Below, one piece after another: positions 45,999-55,650 of a stretch of DNA of 64,000 bases. Numbering within the stretch: position 1 is the first letter of the stretch; every line of letters starts with the position of its first letter. The notes under the pieces are model-generated. The model saw only the letters and a list, made by a program, of their open reading frames with translations, did not search any database and was not told the DNA's origin. Source of the DNA: Pseudidiomarina homiensis (GTDB lineage: Bacteria; Pseudomonadota; Gammaproteobacteria; Enterobacterales; Alteromonadaceae); the NCBI RefSeq assembly GCF_003987225.1, contig NZ_PIPX01000002.1, positions 62,001-126,000 on the forward strand. The letters run 5' to 3'. A program made the position numbers and the translations under genes.

Positions 45999-46010
45999 TT
46001 GTATATACAA
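45999..46010. promoter_or_regulatory. HutC operator
   Basis: TTGTATATACAA is a perfect 12-bp palindrome containing the TGTA-N2-TACA core recognised by HutC repressors. It lies between the divergent hutI and hutC genes, where a single site can control hutI and hutC-U-H together. Urocanate is the known inducer. Confidence 0.8.
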
Positions 46011-46069
46011 TTCGAGTTGCCTACACTTTAGCACATCTGAATCACGGACACCTATGGGTAAGCTGGCAC

Positions 46070-46765
46070 ATGGCTAAATTTTCCGCAATTAAACAGCATG
46101 TCTACAACAAAATTGCTTCGGGCGAGTGGCCGGAAAACCATCCGGTGAGCTCAGAAAATGCCTTGGCGTTGCAGTTTAAAGTCAGTCGTATGACCGCACG
46201 TCGTGCACTGCAAGAGCTGGCCAATGAAGGCATTGTGATTCGCACCAAAGGCTCGGGTACGTTCGTAGCACCGATTAAATCGCAAACATCGTTCATGGCG
46301 ATTCGTAATATCGCCGATGAAATTCGTGCGCGTCAGCATCGTTACCATGCGCAAGTTCAGGTGTTGCGCCGTGAACATGCCTCCGATTTAATTGCCGAAA
46401 TGCTCAACTTGCAACCCGGTGATACTGTCTTTCACTCGGTCATTAGTCACTATGAAAATGACCTGCCAGTGCAAGTCGAAGAGCGTTATGTGAATCCAGC
46501 TCTCGCTGCCGACTACTTAAAGCAAAATTACAATGAAATCACGCCGCACGAATACTTGTGCCAAGCCCAGCCATTGACTGAGGCAAGCCACGAGATCGAA
46601 GCGGTAACACCTTCGAATCAGCTCTGCCAATGGTTGTTGCTCACCAAACCAGAGCCCTGCTTACGCATTAACCGCCGCACGTGGAGTGCCGAAGGCGTGG
46701 TGACCTATGCGGTGCTTACGCACCCCGGCTCACGCTTTAGTCTTGGCGGACATCTGCAATTTTAA
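46070..46765 (+). CDS. hutC: HutC, GntR-family histidine-utilisation repressor
   Basis: A 231-residue GntR/UTRA repressor. The winged helix is at residues 1-70 ([28 protein letters not shown]), followed by a UTRA ligand-binding domain ([21 protein letters not shown]...). It heads the hutC-hutU-hutH unit, ends 16 bp before hutU, and is divergent from hutI over the palindrome. Confidence 0.94.
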   Translation: MAKFSAIKQHVYNKIASGEWPENHPVSSENALALQFKVSRMTARRALQELANEGIVIRTKGSGTFVAPIKSQTSFMAIRNIADEIRARQHRYHAQVQVLRREHASDLIAEMLNLQPGDTVFHSVISHYENDLPVQVEERYVNPALAADYLKQNYNEITPHEYLCQAQPLTEASHEIEAVTPSNQLCQWLLLTKPEPCLRINRRTWSAEGVVTYAVLTHPGSRFSLGGHLQF

Positions 46766-46781
46766 TAAAGGACAAACGATA

Positions 46782-48458
46782 ATGAGCTTTACTCGACTCG
46801 ATACCAGCCGTACGATTCGTGCCCCGCGTGGCAGTGAACTCACCACTTGCAACTGGCAAGTGGAGGCAGCCAAGCGTATGTTAATGAACAATCTTGATGC
46901 CGAAGTTGCAGAGCACCCCCATGCATTGGTGGTGTACGGCGGCATTGGCCGCGCAGCCCGGAGCTGGGAAAGCTTCGACAAGATTGTTGAAGTACTTGAA
47001 CGTTTAAAGCCAACTGAAACCTTACTAATTCAATCAGGTAAGCCAGTTGGTGTGTTCCCAACACATGAAGATGCACCGCGCGTGCTCATCGCTAACTCAA
47101 ACTTAGTGCCAGAATGGGCCACTTGGGAACACTTCAACGAGCTCGATAAAAAAGGCCTAATGATGTACGGGCAAATGACCGCTGGCTCGTGGATCTATAT
47201 TGGTTCGCAAGGCATCGTACAAGGTACCTACGAAACCTTTGTCGCCGTCGCCAAACAGCATTTCAACGGTGAAACTAAGGGGCGCTGGGTGCTTACTGGC
47301 GGCCTTGGGGGTATGGGTGGTGCGCAGCCACTCGCGGCAACCATGGCTGGATATTGCATGCTCGCGGTTGAAGTCGACGAGTCACGTATCGACTTTCGTT
47401 TGCGCACTCGCTACTTAGACCACAAAGCCACTTCGCTCGATGAAGCTTTGGAACTTATCAATGTAGCTAAAGCGGAAGGTCGAGCGATTTCAGTAGGTCT
47501 GTTAGGGAACGCTGCTGATGTTTATGACGAACTGGTTCAGCGCAACGTCACCCCCGATGTCGTGACCGACCAAACGTCCGCGCACGACCCATTACACGGT
47601 TATTTGCCGCAGGGCTGGACACTCGAAGACTACAAAGCAAAACAAGAAAGCGCACCTGAAGCGACCGTGCAAGCAGCGAAACAATCGATGGCTGTACAAG
47701 TACAGGCGATGTTGACCTTGCAGCAACGTGGTGCGGCGACGCTTGATTACGGTAATAACATTCGTCAAATGGCGAAAGACGTTGGTGTTGAGCACGCTTT
47801 TGACTTCCCTGGCTTTGTGCCTGCTTATATTCGTCCGTTGTTTTGCCAAGGTATTGGACCGTTTCGTTGGGTAGCGCTGTCGGGCGACCCAGAAGACATC
47901 TACAAAACCGATGCCAAGGTGAAAGAGCTGATCCCTGATGACCCGCATTTGCACAATTGGCTTGATATGGCACGTGAACGCATTAGTTTCCAAGGCTTGC
48001 CAGCTCGAATTTGTTGGATTGGCTTGAAGGACCGTGCGCGTATCGCCAAAGCGTTCAACGAGATGGTGAAAAACGGTGAACTTAAAGCACCGATTGTTAT
48101 TGGCCGTGACCACTTAGATTCGGGCTCGGTGGCAAGTCCTAACCGGGAAACCGAAAGTATGCTCGATGGCTCTGACGCGGTGTCGGATTGGCCGTTGTTG
48201 AACGCCCTTTTGAACACCGCCGGTGGTGCCACATGGGTAAGCTTGCACCACGGTGGTGGCGTCGGCATGGGTTATTCACAACATGCCGGAGTCGTGATTG
48301 TGGCCGACGGAACTGACGCCGCGGAGGCGCGAATCAGTCGGGTATTATGGAACGACCCAGGTACAGGCGTCATGCGCCATGCGGACGCAGGCTATGACAT
48401 CGCGATTGACTGCGCGAAAGAACAAGGTCTTGATTTACCAATGGTGGAGGACAAGTAA
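46782..48458 (+). CDS. hutU: HutU, urocanate hydratase
   Basis: A 558-residue NAD-dependent urocanase: [20 protein letters not shown] near the start, [20 protein letters not shown] for [17 protein letters not shown] and [15 protein letters not shown]. It hydrates urocanate to imidazolonepropionate. The frame is open from within hutC, but the ATG at 46782 follows AAAGGA and matches the family. Its stop shares one base with the hutH start (TAATG). Confidence 0.97.
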   Translation: MSFTRLDTSRTIRAPRGSELTTCNWQVEAAKRMLMNNLDAEVAEHPHALVVYGGIGRAARSWESFDKIVEVLERLKPTETLLIQSGKPVGVFPTHEDAPRVLIANSNLVPEWATWEHFNELDKKGLMMYGQMTAGSWIYIGSQGIVQGTYETFVAVAKQHFNGETKGRWVLTGGLGGMGGAQPLAATMAGYCMLAVEVDESRIDFRLRTRYLDHKATSLDEALELINVAKAEGRAISVGLLGNAADVYDELVQRNVTPDVVTDQTSAHDPLHGYLPQGWTLEDYKAKQESAPEATVQAAKQSMAVQVQAMLTLQQRGAATLDYGNNIRQMAKDVGVEHAFDFPGFVPAYIRPLFCQGIGPFRWVALSGDPEDIYKTDAKVKELIPDDPHLHNWLDMARERISFQGLPARICWIGLKDRARIAKAFNEMVKNGELKAPIVIGRDHLDSGSVASPNRETESMLDGSDAVSDWPLLNALLNTAGGATWVSLHHGGGVGMGYSQHAGVVIVADGTDAAEARISRVLWNDPGTGVMRHADAGYDIAIDCAKEQGLDLPMVEDK

Positions 48459-49984
48459 TGGCAGTATTCACTCTTGAACCCGGCAAGCTTAGCCTAGATC
48501 ATCTGCGTCAATGGTGGCAGGCTCCGCAGCAGGTCGCCCTGCATGCCGATGCTGCCGCTGCTATTGAACGCTCGTCAGCGACCATTACCGAAGTGCTCGC
48601 AGCGGGTAAAGTCGTGTATGGGATTAACACCGGTTTTGGCTTACTCGCGAACACCCGTATTCCGCCAGAAAAATTGGAAGACCTGCAGCGTCGCATTGTG
48701 TTGTCCCACGCGGCGGGCACGGGTGACTTAATGGACGATACCGTCGTCCGGCTGATGCTGTTACTCAAAGTTAATTCTCTCAGCCGCGGTTTTTCAGGTA
48801 TTCGTCAGCAAGTCATCGACGGTCTTATCACCTTGTTAAATGAGCAAATGTATCCATGTGTACCGAGCAAGGGCTCAGTTGGTGCATCTGGTGACTTAGC
48901 GCCGCTGGCGCATTTAGTTTTACCGCTCATTGGCGAAGGTCGAGTGCGTTACCAAGGGCAGATCTATACGGCTCAGGAAGGCCTCGCCAAAATTGGGATG
49001 CAGCCGTTAACCTTAGCCCCGAAAGAAGGCTTGGCGTTGTTGAACGGTACCCAAGCGTCGACAGCTTTAGCGCTGCACGGACTGTTCCAAATTGAGCGGG
49101 TGTTCCACAGCGCTGTGGTTGCTGGCGCGATGTCGGTCGAAGCTGCGATGGGCTCACGTGCGCCATTTGACCCGCGGATCCACGAAGTACGTGGCCAGTT
49201 GGGACAAATTGCGGTGGCGACGAGCTTCCGTCAGTTGTTGACCGATAGCTCGGAAATTGCCGCCGACCATGAAAACTGTGAAAAGGTACAAGACCCTTAT
49301 TCATTGCGGTGCCAACCACAAGTTATGGGTGCCGTTTATGATCAGTTGCAACATGCCAGCACAATTTTGACTCGCGAAGCGAATGGCGTGACGGATAATC
49401 CGCTGGTGTTCCACGACAATGGCGATATTATTTCGGGCGGTAACTTCCACGCTGAACCAGTAGCACTGGCGGCCGATATGTTGGCGATTGCGGCAAGCGA
49501 GATTGGCGCCCTGTCAGAACGACGCAGTGCGTTATTGATTGACCATCACTTGAGTAACCTGCCGCCGTTTTTGGTAAACGACGGCGGTGTAAACTCTGGC
49601 TTTATGCTGGCGCAAGTGACCGCTGCAGCGCTTGCTTCGGAGAATAAAACTCTCGCGCATCCAGCTTCTGTGGATAGCTTGCCAACCTCGGCGAATCAAG
49701 AAGATCACGTTTCGATGGCAACCTTTGCGGCACGTCGTTTAACGGATATTGCTCAAAATATTCGTGATATCGTTGCCATTGAGTTGCTTGAAGCCGCCCA
49801 AGGGATTGATTTCCGTCGCCCCTTGAAGGCATCGGTAGCGATTGAACAGGCGCATGGCTTGGTGCGTGAAAAAGTGGCGTATTACGATCAAGATCGTTAC
49901 TTTGCGCCCGATATTGAGGCAGCAGCAACGTTAATATACAGCGGTAAGTTAGGAGCTTTGATAACGGAAGGGGCGACTTTCTAA
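48458..49984 (+). CDS. hutH: HutH, histidine ammonia-lyase
   Basis: A 508-residue lyase with the Ala-Ser-Gly triad that cyclises to the MIO cofactor in [18 protein letters not shown], and [14 protein letters not shown] near the N-terminus. It deaminates histidine to urocanate, the first step of the pathway. Start and stop overlap hutU by one base. A hairpin at 50002-50021 follows. Confidence 0.97.
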   Translation: MAVFTLEPGKLSLDHLRQWWQAPQQVALHADAAAAIERSSATITEVLAAGKVVYGINTGFGLLANTRIPPEKLEDLQRRIVLSHAAGTGDLMDDTVVRLMLLLKVNSLSRGFSGIRQQVIDGLITLLNEQMYPCVPSKGSVGASGDLAPLAHLVLPLIGEGRVRYQGQIYTAQEGLAKIGMQPLTLAPKEGLALLNGTQASTALALHGLFQIERVFHSAVVAGAMSVEAAMGSRAPFDPRIHEVRGQLGQIAVATSFRQLLTDSSEIAADHENCEKVQDPYSLRCQPQVMGAVYDQLQHASTILTREANGVTDNPLVFHDNGDIISGGNFHAEPVALAADMLAIAASEIGALSERRSALLIDHHLSNLPPFLVNDGGVNSGFMLAQVTAAALASENKTLAHPASVDSLPTSANQEDHVSMATFAARRLTDIAQNIRDIVAIELLEAAQGIDFRRPLKASVAIEQAHGLVREKVAYYDQDRYFAPDIEAAATLIYSGKLGALITEGATF

Positions 49985-50001
49985 GGCTGTTCGTTCTATA
50001 G

Positions 50002-50021
50002 GAGGACGCTTAGGCGTCCTC
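50002..50021. terminator. Hairpin between hutH and the short DksA-like gene, stop codon in loop
   Basis: GAGGACGC-TTAG-GCGTCCTC is a perfect 8-bp stem. Its four-base loop holds the stop codon of the minus-strand DksA-like gene, and the right arm encodes that protein's last residues. On the plus strand a weak pyrimidine run (TTCTTCATCTTT) follows, so it may terminate hutH. No U-tract follows on the minus strand. Confidence 0.5.
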
Positions 50022-50258
50022 TTCTTCATCTTTAAGTGCTTGGCAGTCAACGCAGAGCGCAACATCTGGCTTAGCGGCTAAACGTGCCGCAGAAATTTCG
50101 TCGCCACACTCAATACAATAACCGTATTCGCCGCTGCGCATGCGTTGCAGTGCAGCACTCGCTGATTCTGCTGCGCGGCTGTCCGGTTGCTCAGCAACCA
50201 CGGTTTCTAACTTGCTGCGGATGCGTAACAACTGCTGGGCGGATAAAGATTCACTCAT
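50010..50258 (-). CDS. Short TraR/DksA-family zinc-finger protein
   Basis: An 82-residue protein with the C4 zinc finger CIECG...CVDC (about residues 48-72) of the TraR/DksA family and an acidic C-terminus (LKDEEEDA). At this length it lacks most of the DksA coiled coil and resembles TraR or YbiI-like small members, which may bind the RNA polymerase secondary channel without ppGpp. The gene 20 bp upstream is yiiD-like. Confidence 0.85.
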   Translation of the reverse strand: MSESLSAQQLLRIRSKLETVVAEQPDSRAAESASAALQRMRSGEYGYCIECGDEISAARLAAKPDVALCVDCQALKDEEEDA

Positions 50259-50277
50259 GCTTACGTCCTTTTTGAAA

Positions 50278-51177
50278 TTATTTTTTGGCTAGCACAACAA
50301 ACTGCCCGGTAAATTCAGCGACCGGTTTATCGCCATCGAACACTTGTGATTTAAGATTCACTCGCGCATTTTGTCCACTTTTCAAGCTGGATAGATCGCC
50401 ATTCATGTCGACCAGTCGCGCCACCGCTCTTGGTTCATGCGTAATCGGCTTGTGGTAGTGAATATTGCCATCAGCCAGCACCACAGCACCTTGCAGTTGT
50501 CGCTCGCGCAATTGTAAATGCAGTAGCCCCCAACACGTCAAGGTTGCCAGCGAATAAATACTGCCAGCAAACATGGTGCCATGCACATTAATGTTACGTG
50601 ACAATTGGGCATTGGTTTCGAACTCGCGTCCGGTGTACTGACTAATACGAATGCCCATTGTTTCGGAAATCGGAATATCCTCGTGCCATGTAGATTGCAA
50701 CTCTTGGCACCAGTCAGGACGATAGATGATGCGGTTGTATTCTGTCAGTGTTTTTCGGAGTTGGTGCTCAGCGCTTGGATGACTGACGGTATCGGCTTCT
50801 TCGACCAAGTCGTAACCACACTTTTGATAAAAGCCGAGCGTGTTATCGCGTGAATTGATGACAATGTGTTTGGCCCCTTCGTGACGAGCGAGTTGTTCAA
50901 GTGCATAAACAATGGCAACGCCATGTCCTTCGCCGCGATGTTCAGGTGCTGAAGCCATAAAACGGATTTGACCTTCTTCCGGGCTGTTGAAGTGCAATCG
51001 ACCCACCGCGACCGCCTCCCCAGCATCATTGACGACCATGCGATGCAGGCCAACCTGATCATATTCGTCCTTTTCGGAACCGCGTGGCCGTTGAAATGGC
51101 TCGCGCAGGACGCGGTAACGCAAATCGTAATAGGTTTGCCATTGTTGCTCGTCATTGGGACTGATCACTTGGTACAT
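50278..51177 (-). CDS. YiiD-like fusion: GNAT acetyltransferase plus hot-dog thioesterase
   Basis: A 299-residue two-domain protein. The N-terminal GNAT domain (residues 1 to about 150) has EHRGEGHGVAIVYALEQLA and NSRDNTLGFYQKCGY. The C-terminal hot-dog domain (about 155-299) has the YiiD/thioesterase pattern HGTMFAGSIYSLATLTCWG. The same fusion is E. coli YiiD, implicated in fatty-acid metabolism. The substrate is unsure. It lies 3 bp upstream-adjacent to dtd, forming a probable yihY-dtd-yiiD-dksA-like operon. Confidence 0.85.
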   Translation of the reverse strand: MYQVISPNDEQQWQTYYDLRYRVLREPFQRPRGSEKDEYDQVGLHRMVVNDAGEAVAVGRLHFNSPEEGQIRFMASAPEHRGEGHGVAIVYALEQLARHEGAKHIVINSRDNTLGFYQKCGYDLVEEADTVSHPSAEHQLRKTLTEYNRIIYRPDWCQELQSTWHEDIPISETMGIRISQYTGREFETNAQLSRNINVHGTMFAGSIYSLATLTCWGLLHLQLRERQLQGAVVLADGNIHYHKPITHEPRAVARLVDMNGDLSSLKSGQNARVNLKSQVFDGDKPVAEFTGQFVVLAKK

Positions 51178-51180
51178 GTT

Positions 51181-51627
51181 TTAAGTTTTCTCCGTGTCGA
51201 GCAAAAAGGTCACTGGTCCGTCATTGGTCAGTGCAACTTGCATATCGGCACCAAACTCGCCGGTAGCAACGTTAATTGTAAGGCGGCGCAGCTCCGCGAC
51301 AAAGGCCTCATAAAGCGGTTCGGCTTGCACTGGTGGTGCTGCGCTCGAAAAACTCGGGCGGCGCCCGCTGTTGGTATCGGCGGCGAGGGTAAATTGCGAA
51401 ACCACTAAAGCGCCACCTTCGATGTCGCTCAGGCTAAGATTCATTTTATCTTGCGCATCACTAAACAGTCGGTAACCAGCGACACGCTGCGCGAGCTTGC
51501 GCGCGATGGTTTCGTTATCACTTGGGGTAATACCTAAAAAGATCAGTAAGCCACTGTCGATAGCGCCCACAGTTTGTCCGGCAACCTCAACTTTCGCCTG
51601 CGTGACTCTCTGCAGTAGTGCTTTCAT
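51181..51627 (-). CDS. dtd: Dtd, D-aminoacyl-tRNA deacylase
   Basis: A 148-residue protein with the two family signatures that build the active site, VSQFTLAAD and NDGPVTF. It hydrolyses D-aminoacyl-tRNAs and glycyl-tRNA(Ala). The ATG at 51627, with GAGGA upstream, is chosen over the TTG at 51639. It overlaps the yihY 3' end by 41 bp. The yihY-dtd-yiiD order is conserved in gammaproteobacteria. Confidence 0.95.
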   Translation of the reverse strand: MKALLQRVTQAKVEVAGQTVGAIDSGLLIFLGITPSDNETIARKLAQRVAGYRLFSDAQDKMNLSLSDIEGGALVVSQFTLAADTNSGRRPSFSSAAPPVQAEPLYEAFVAELRRLTINVATGEFGADMQVALTNDGPVTFLLDTEKT

Positions 51628-52480
51628 CGCTTTCCTCAAAAAATTCTTCGATGCTGGCGGTTAGTTCAGCACCGATCAAAACAATGGTCCAAGACAAGAA
51701 GATCCACAGTAACAGAATTGGAATTGCAGCCAAAGCACCATAGATAGCTTGATAAGAAGGAAATGCGGTGACATACGAGGCAAATGCGCTCTTACTGATT
51801 TCAAACAAAATAGCGGCAAGCAGCGCGCCCCAGAAGGCGTGACGGATTTTCACCACGCGGTTGGGTAGCATCACATACATCAGCAAGAAAGCAATGACCG
51901 ACGTCACGATCGGCACGACGCCGAGTAAGGTTGTGCGAATACCTGATACATAATCTTCAGCAAAGGTCGCTAGCGAAATCAGATAAGAACTCACCGCCAT
52001 CCCGGACCCCATGAGTAGTGGGCCGAGGGTCAGAATCATCCAGTAGACCGCTAAGGCCACTGCCAAACGACGGCGCTTGGTGTTGCGCCAGATGCGATTC
52101 ATGGTCGCATCGATAGTTGAGATCAGGTTCACTGCCACAACAATGACAAACACCACACCGATGGCGGTCATTTGCGAAACATTACCGACAAACTCATTTA
52201 AATACCGCGAGATTTCTTCACCTGATGTCGGCAACAGGTTCGCAAACAAGAATGCTTCGATTTCAGCGCGTAGGGCTTCGAACATCGGGAAGGCAGAGAA
52301 AATCGAGAAAATAACCACCAGCAACGGCACCAGTGCGAGCATGCTGACAAACGTCAAATGCCCAGCAATGATGGTGATCTTGTCATCCATACAACGTCGC
52401 CCGAAATACTTTAGAAAGCTCAGCGCACAACTGAATTTAGCGCGCCAAGGTGACGTTGAAGAGCTGGTGTCGTTGCTCAT
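51587..52480 (-). CDS. yihY: YihY/BrkB-family inner-membrane protein
   Basis: A 297-residue polytopic membrane protein with about six helices. It has the family N-terminus (DDKITIIAGHLTFVSMLALVP), LISTIDATMNRIWRNTKRR in a cytosolic loop and FPSYQAIYGALAAIPILLLW near the end. The YihY/BrkB family was once called RNase BN but is not a nuclease. The transport role is unproven. The frame is open to 52621, but the ATG at 52480 has AGGAAG at the right distance. Confidence 0.9.
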   Translation of the reverse strand: MSNDTSSSTSPWRAKFSCALSFLKYFGRRCMDDKITIIAGHLTFVSMLALVPLLVVIFSIFSAFPMFEALRAEIEAFLFANLLPTSGEEISRYLNEFVGNVSQMTAIGVVFVIVVAVNLISTIDATMNRIWRNTKRRRLAVALAVYWMILTLGPLLMGSGMAVSSYLISLATFAEDYVSGIRTTLLGVVPIVTSVIAFLLMYVMLPNRVVKIRHAFWGALLAAILFEISKSAFASYVTAFPSYQAIYGALAAIPILLLWIFLSWTIVLIGAELTASIEEFFEESDESTTAESHAGES

Positions 52481-52612
52481 AATCTTCCTTCTTGAGGATT
52501 CTATAGGGTCACTATAATCCCAAACCGCTGCGCTTGCGTAAAGTTTAAGACGAAAAGCGTTATTTGCTGTTCGCTGTTTGCTATTCGATGGCCTGGGAGG
52601 GTAGAAAAGCAT

Positions 52613-53314
52613 ATGAGGCATGTTTTGGTGATTGGAGCTGGTGGCGGACTAGGAAAAGCCTTGGTTGCGCATTACCTGAATGAAGGGGCGTTAGTAACGG
52701 CTTGGAGTCGGCGTGAACAGCCCTTTATGCATGAAAACCTGCAGTGGCGGACCCTTAGTGACTACAGCCCTGAGCAACTGCACGCCGAGATTGAGCAGCT
52801 ACAGGCGCTAGATGGTGTGATCAGCACTTTAGGTATGTTGCACAACAACGACTTTATGCCCGAGAAACATTTGGGGGCGGTGAGTGCGGCACAGCTGCGG
52901 CACTCGTTTGAGATCAACGCGATTTTGCCAATCCTGCTACTTGAGCAATTGCTGCCGAAGCTGCCACGCAAGCAACCAGCTTTTTGGGTGCAATTAAGCG
53001 CCAAAGTGGGGAGCATTACTGACAACTACTTAGGTGGTTGGTACAGCTATCGCGCTAGTAAAGCGGCGTTGAATATGCTGTTGAAGACCGCATCGATTGA
53101 GCTTAGGCGCAGCCATAAACAGCTGATCATTGCCGCCGTACACCCGGGAACAACGGATACTGAGCTCTCTGCGCCCTTTCAAGAACGCCTGCCAGCCGAC
53201 AAGCTGTACACGCCGGAACAGTCGGCTGCCCGCATTGCGCAAGTGATTGAAAATTTGACTACGGAGCATAGCGGCAAGCTGCTACACTGGGATGGAACTG
53301 AATTACCTTATTAA
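52613..53314 (+). CDS. Short-chain dehydrogenase/reductase, C-factor-like
   Basis: A 233-residue SDR with the N-terminal coenzyme motif GAGGGLG and the catalytic YxxxK in WYSYRASKAALNML, with a serine in VQLSAKVGS. The shape resembles the CsgA/C-factor-like SDRs. The substrate is unknown. GGGAGG lies about 15 bases upstream of the ATG. The next gene, a lipoprotein, starts 14 bp later. Confidence 0.82.
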   Translation: MRHVLVIGAGGGLGKALVAHYLNEGALVTAWSRREQPFMHENLQWRTLSDYSPEQLHAEIEQLQALDGVISTLGMLHNNDFMPEKHLGAVSAAQLRHSFEINAILPILLLEQLLPKLPRKQPAFWVQLSAKVGSITDNYLGGWYSYRASKAALNMLLKTASIELRRSHKQLIIAAVHPGTTDTELSAPFQERLPADKLYTPEQSAARIAQVIENLTTEHSGKLLHWDGTELPY

Positions 53315-53328
53315 CGGGAGATACGGCG

Positions 53329-53970
53329 ATGCGTTGGTTAACAATCGCGACGGCTGTTATTTTTTTAGCCGGCTGTCAAAGCGCCTATTATGGCGCCATG
53401 GAGAAGGTGGGAATTCATAAACGCGATATTCTGGTCGATCGCGTGGACGACGCACGTGATGCTCAAGCGGATGCGCAAGAAGAGTTTAAATCTGCACTCG
53501 AGCGCCTTGATGAAATGCTGCAAATTGACGGTGGCGAGCTTGAGGCGGAATACAAAGCACTAAATGACGATTACGAAGCAAGCGTGGCTGCTGCGGAGCG
53601 TGTGTATGACCGCATTGAAGCCATTGATGATGTCGCGCAAGATCTCTTTGATGAATGGCGTGATGAGCTTGAAGAATACAGTAATGACAGTTTACGCCGA
53701 CAGAGTGAACGTTCACTCAGAGACACCGAACGACGTTACAGTGCCTTATTACAAAGCATGGAGCGGGCTGCCGCAACCATGGACCCCGTGCTCGAAAAGT
53801 TACAGGACAATGTGTTGTACTTGAAGCACAACCTCAATGCCGCAGCGGTTGATGCAATTCGCGGCGAATATCGCAGCTTACAGGCTGATGTTGCTGCCTT
53901 GATCAAAGAAATGGAAGCAGCAATTGCCGAATCGGATGCCTTTATTCAAGCAATGCAGGAGGGACAATAA
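53329..53970 (+). CDS. DUF2959 lipoprotein
   Basis: A 213-residue protein with a lipoprotein signal (lipobox FLAGC at residues 12-16), then the DUF2959 start (YYGAMEKVGIHKRDILVDRV) and long, highly charged coiled-coil helices rich in Glu, Asp, Arg and Ala. It is probably anchored in the outer membrane. Function unknown. The last base of its stop codon is the first base of the next gene's ATG. Confidence 0.82.
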   Translation: MRWLTIATAVIFLAGCQSAYYGAMEKVGIHKRDILVDRVDDARDAQADAQEEFKSALERLDEMLQIDGGELEAEYKALNDDYEASVAAAERVYDRIEAIDDVAQDLFDEWRDELEEYSNDSLRRQSERSLRDTERRYSALLQSMERAAATMDPVLEKLQDNVLYLKHNLNAAAVDAIRGEYRSLQADVAALIKEMEAAIAESDAFIQAMQEGQ

Positions 53971-54482
53971 TGAGTTTATTAGTTATCGCAGGGAGCAGCC
54001 GTCAGGCCTCAATTAATCGTCGCTTACAAGAGCGTTTGGCCGAAGTTGCCGAGCTCAATGGTGAGCAGTGCTATGTGTATCCGCCGGCAGAGCTTGATGC
54101 GCCCTTGTACCAAGGTGACTACGAAGAAGAGCATGGTGTGCCAAGCAACATTCAGAAGCTTGCTACGGCAATTACCGAAGCCAGCAAGATTGTTGTGGTA
54201 ACGCCTGAATATAATGCCTCGATTCCGCCGTTATTAAAGAACGCTATCGATTGGAGTTCGCGGTTAGAGACGAACCCTTGGAAAGGTAAAACCGTACTGC
54301 TGGCCGGTGCGTCACCAGGCCAATTTGGTGCGGTGCGGTCAATGACCGATTTGCGCGGTGTACTTGCCAACTTAGGGGCTTGGATTGCGCCGTCGGTAGC
54401 AAGCATTGCTAAAGCAGATGCGGATAAAATCGCTGAGCTTGATGCCGAGTTTCTCGGTAACTTTTTGCAGCAAGGGGACTAA
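53970..54482 (+). CDS. NADPH-dependent FMN reductase-family flavoprotein
   Basis: A 170-residue flavodoxin-fold reductase. GSSRQASINRRL forms the FMN phosphate loop, and VVTPEYNASIPPLLKNAIDW is the family signature. Related proteins reduce quinones, chromate or azo dyes. The natural substrate is not known. It overlaps the DUF2959 gene by one base (TAATG), so they are co-translated. Confidence 0.87.
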   Translation: MSLLVIAGSSRQASINRRLQERLAEVAELNGEQCYVYPPAELDAPLYQGDYEEEHGVPSNIQKLATAITEASKIVVVTPEYNASIPPLLKNAIDWSSRLETNPWKGKTVLLAGASPGQFGAVRSMTDLRGVLANLGAWIAPSVASIAKADADKIAELDAEFLGNFLQQGD

Positions 54483-54488
54483 CCTAAG

Positions 54489-54986
54489 GTGGACTGGCAA
54501 CAGCTATTGGTCATCGAGCCGTTCACTTGGCCAGCTATTGGTGCTGCGCTGTTGTGCGGCACCTTGGTGGGCTTTGAGCGGCAAATGCGCGGCAAGCCCG
54601 TCGGTATCCGTACCTCGTCGCTGATCACGCTCGGCACCTATTTGTTTATTGTGGGCGCTAGCTCGGTGATGACGGAAGCCACTGATCCGTCTAGAATTAT
54701 TGGCCAAGTGATTACTGGTATCGGCTTTTTAGGTGCAGGTGTAATGTTGGCGCGCGATGGCGTTGTAGTTGGGGTGACCTCAGCGGCGACGATTTGGGCA
54801 TTGGCATCCATTGGCGTGGCGATTGGCCTTGGCCATTTGGAAACAGCCATAAAATTATCGTTCGTGGTCGTCGGCGTTTTGTTTGGGGTGGATCTAATGG
54901 AAGATTATTTTCAGTCGATGACGCGCGGCGTACACAAAAAGTACAAGGGTTGGAAAACCAGCTTTCGACGCGACAAGCAGGGCTAA
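54489..54986 (+). CDS. MgtC/SapB-family inner-membrane protein
   Basis: A 165-residue protein with four or five membrane helices. The family hallmark LVGFERQMRGKPVGIRTSSLI is followed by GAGVMLARDGVVVGVTSAATIW. This is the short SapB-like form without the C-terminal ACT-like domain of virulence MgtC. The start is a GTG at 54489, with GGGGA about 10 bases upstream. Its stop codon lies in a hairpin loop, overlapping the convergent acrR-like gene by 4 bp. Confidence 0.82.
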   Translation: MDWQQLLVIEPFTWPAIGAALLCGTLVGFERQMRGKPVGIRTSSLITLGTYLFIVGASSVMTEATDPSRIIGQVITGIGFLGAGVMLARDGVVVGVTSAATIWALASIGVAIGLGHLETAIKLSFVVVGVLFGVDLMEDYFQSMTRGVHKKYKGWKTSFRRDKQG

Positions 54987-54996
54987 CCGCCCTGCT
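54976..54996. terminator. Hairpin at the mgtC / acrR junction with both stop codons in or at the loop
   Basis: AGCAGGGC-TAACC-GCCCTGCT is a perfect 8-bp stem. The five-base loop starts with the TAA of the plus-strand gene, and the minus-strand TAG overlaps it. No U-tract follows on either strand. Confidence 0.5.
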
Positions 54997-55603
54997 GTAG
55001 GCCGTTTAAATAAGTATCAAGCGTGTGCTTCGCAGTTTCACTCAAGTCAAAATACTTGGTGTCGAGTAGCCAGTTGTAAAACAAGCCATCAATAAGACCA
55101 AACATCCCAATAACGACAGTGCGAGCATCAAGGCCAGCACTGACAGAGTTCTGTTGTTGTGCCAGCTCGACTAGCTTTACACATTCTTCGATGCATTCGT
55201 TCCGGCCACTCAAATGACGTAAGTGGATCGGTAACGTGTCTTCGACGTACTCACACTTGTGACAAAGAATATTGACCAGCGCTTGCATGTGCTCGTCGTG
55301 TTGCACTTGGTGCACGATATGTAGGCAACGTTCACGCAGTTGTCGCAACGGTTCATCGGGCAATTGGGCACGCAATTCGTCACGCATTTCATCGACCGGT
55401 AAACTAACTCGCTCCATAAGTGCGTAGATAAGATCAAGTTTGTTTTCGAAATGATGGTAGATAGCACCACGGGTTACCCCCGCAGCTTCTGCGACTTGCA
55501 TCATCGATGTGTTGGAAACCCCGCGCTCGCTGAACAGGCGCTCAGCTGCATCAAGCAATTCATGCTTGGTCGTTAGGGCATCAGCTTTGGTACGTCGAAC
55601 CAC
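54983..55603 (-). CDS. AcrR-like TetR-family repressor
   Basis: A 206-residue TetR repressor. Its N-terminal DNA-binding domain (LLDAAERLFSERGVSNTSMM QVAEAAGVTRGAIYHHFENK) is very close to AcrR/TtgR/MtrR, regulators of RND multidrug efflux. The sequence upstream has a TACATACAT-N3-TGAATGT operator resembling the acrR/acrAB operator of enterobacteria. No efflux pump gene is adjacent. The nearest is the membrane fusion protein 7.6 kb away. Confidence 0.87.
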   Translation of the reverse strand: MVRRTKADALTTKHELLDAAERLFSERGVSNTSMMQVAEAAGVTRGAIYHHFENKLDLIYALMERVSLPVDEMRDELRAQLPDEPLRQLRERCLHIVHQVQHDEHMQALVNILCHKCEYVEDTLPIHLRHLSGRNECIEECVKLVELAQQQNSVSAGLDARTVVIGMFGLIDGLFYNWLLDTKYFDLSETAKHTLDTYLNGLQQGG

Positions 55604-55650
55604 AATTCACCTCAAGTTAGACAACTGGCGAAGATTATACCGTAGTTTAA

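Noticed and set aside
49281-49319. Possible frameshift in hutH because of overlapping minus-strand frames
   Set aside because: The hutH frame runs uninterrupted for 508 codons with all family motifs, so there is no break.
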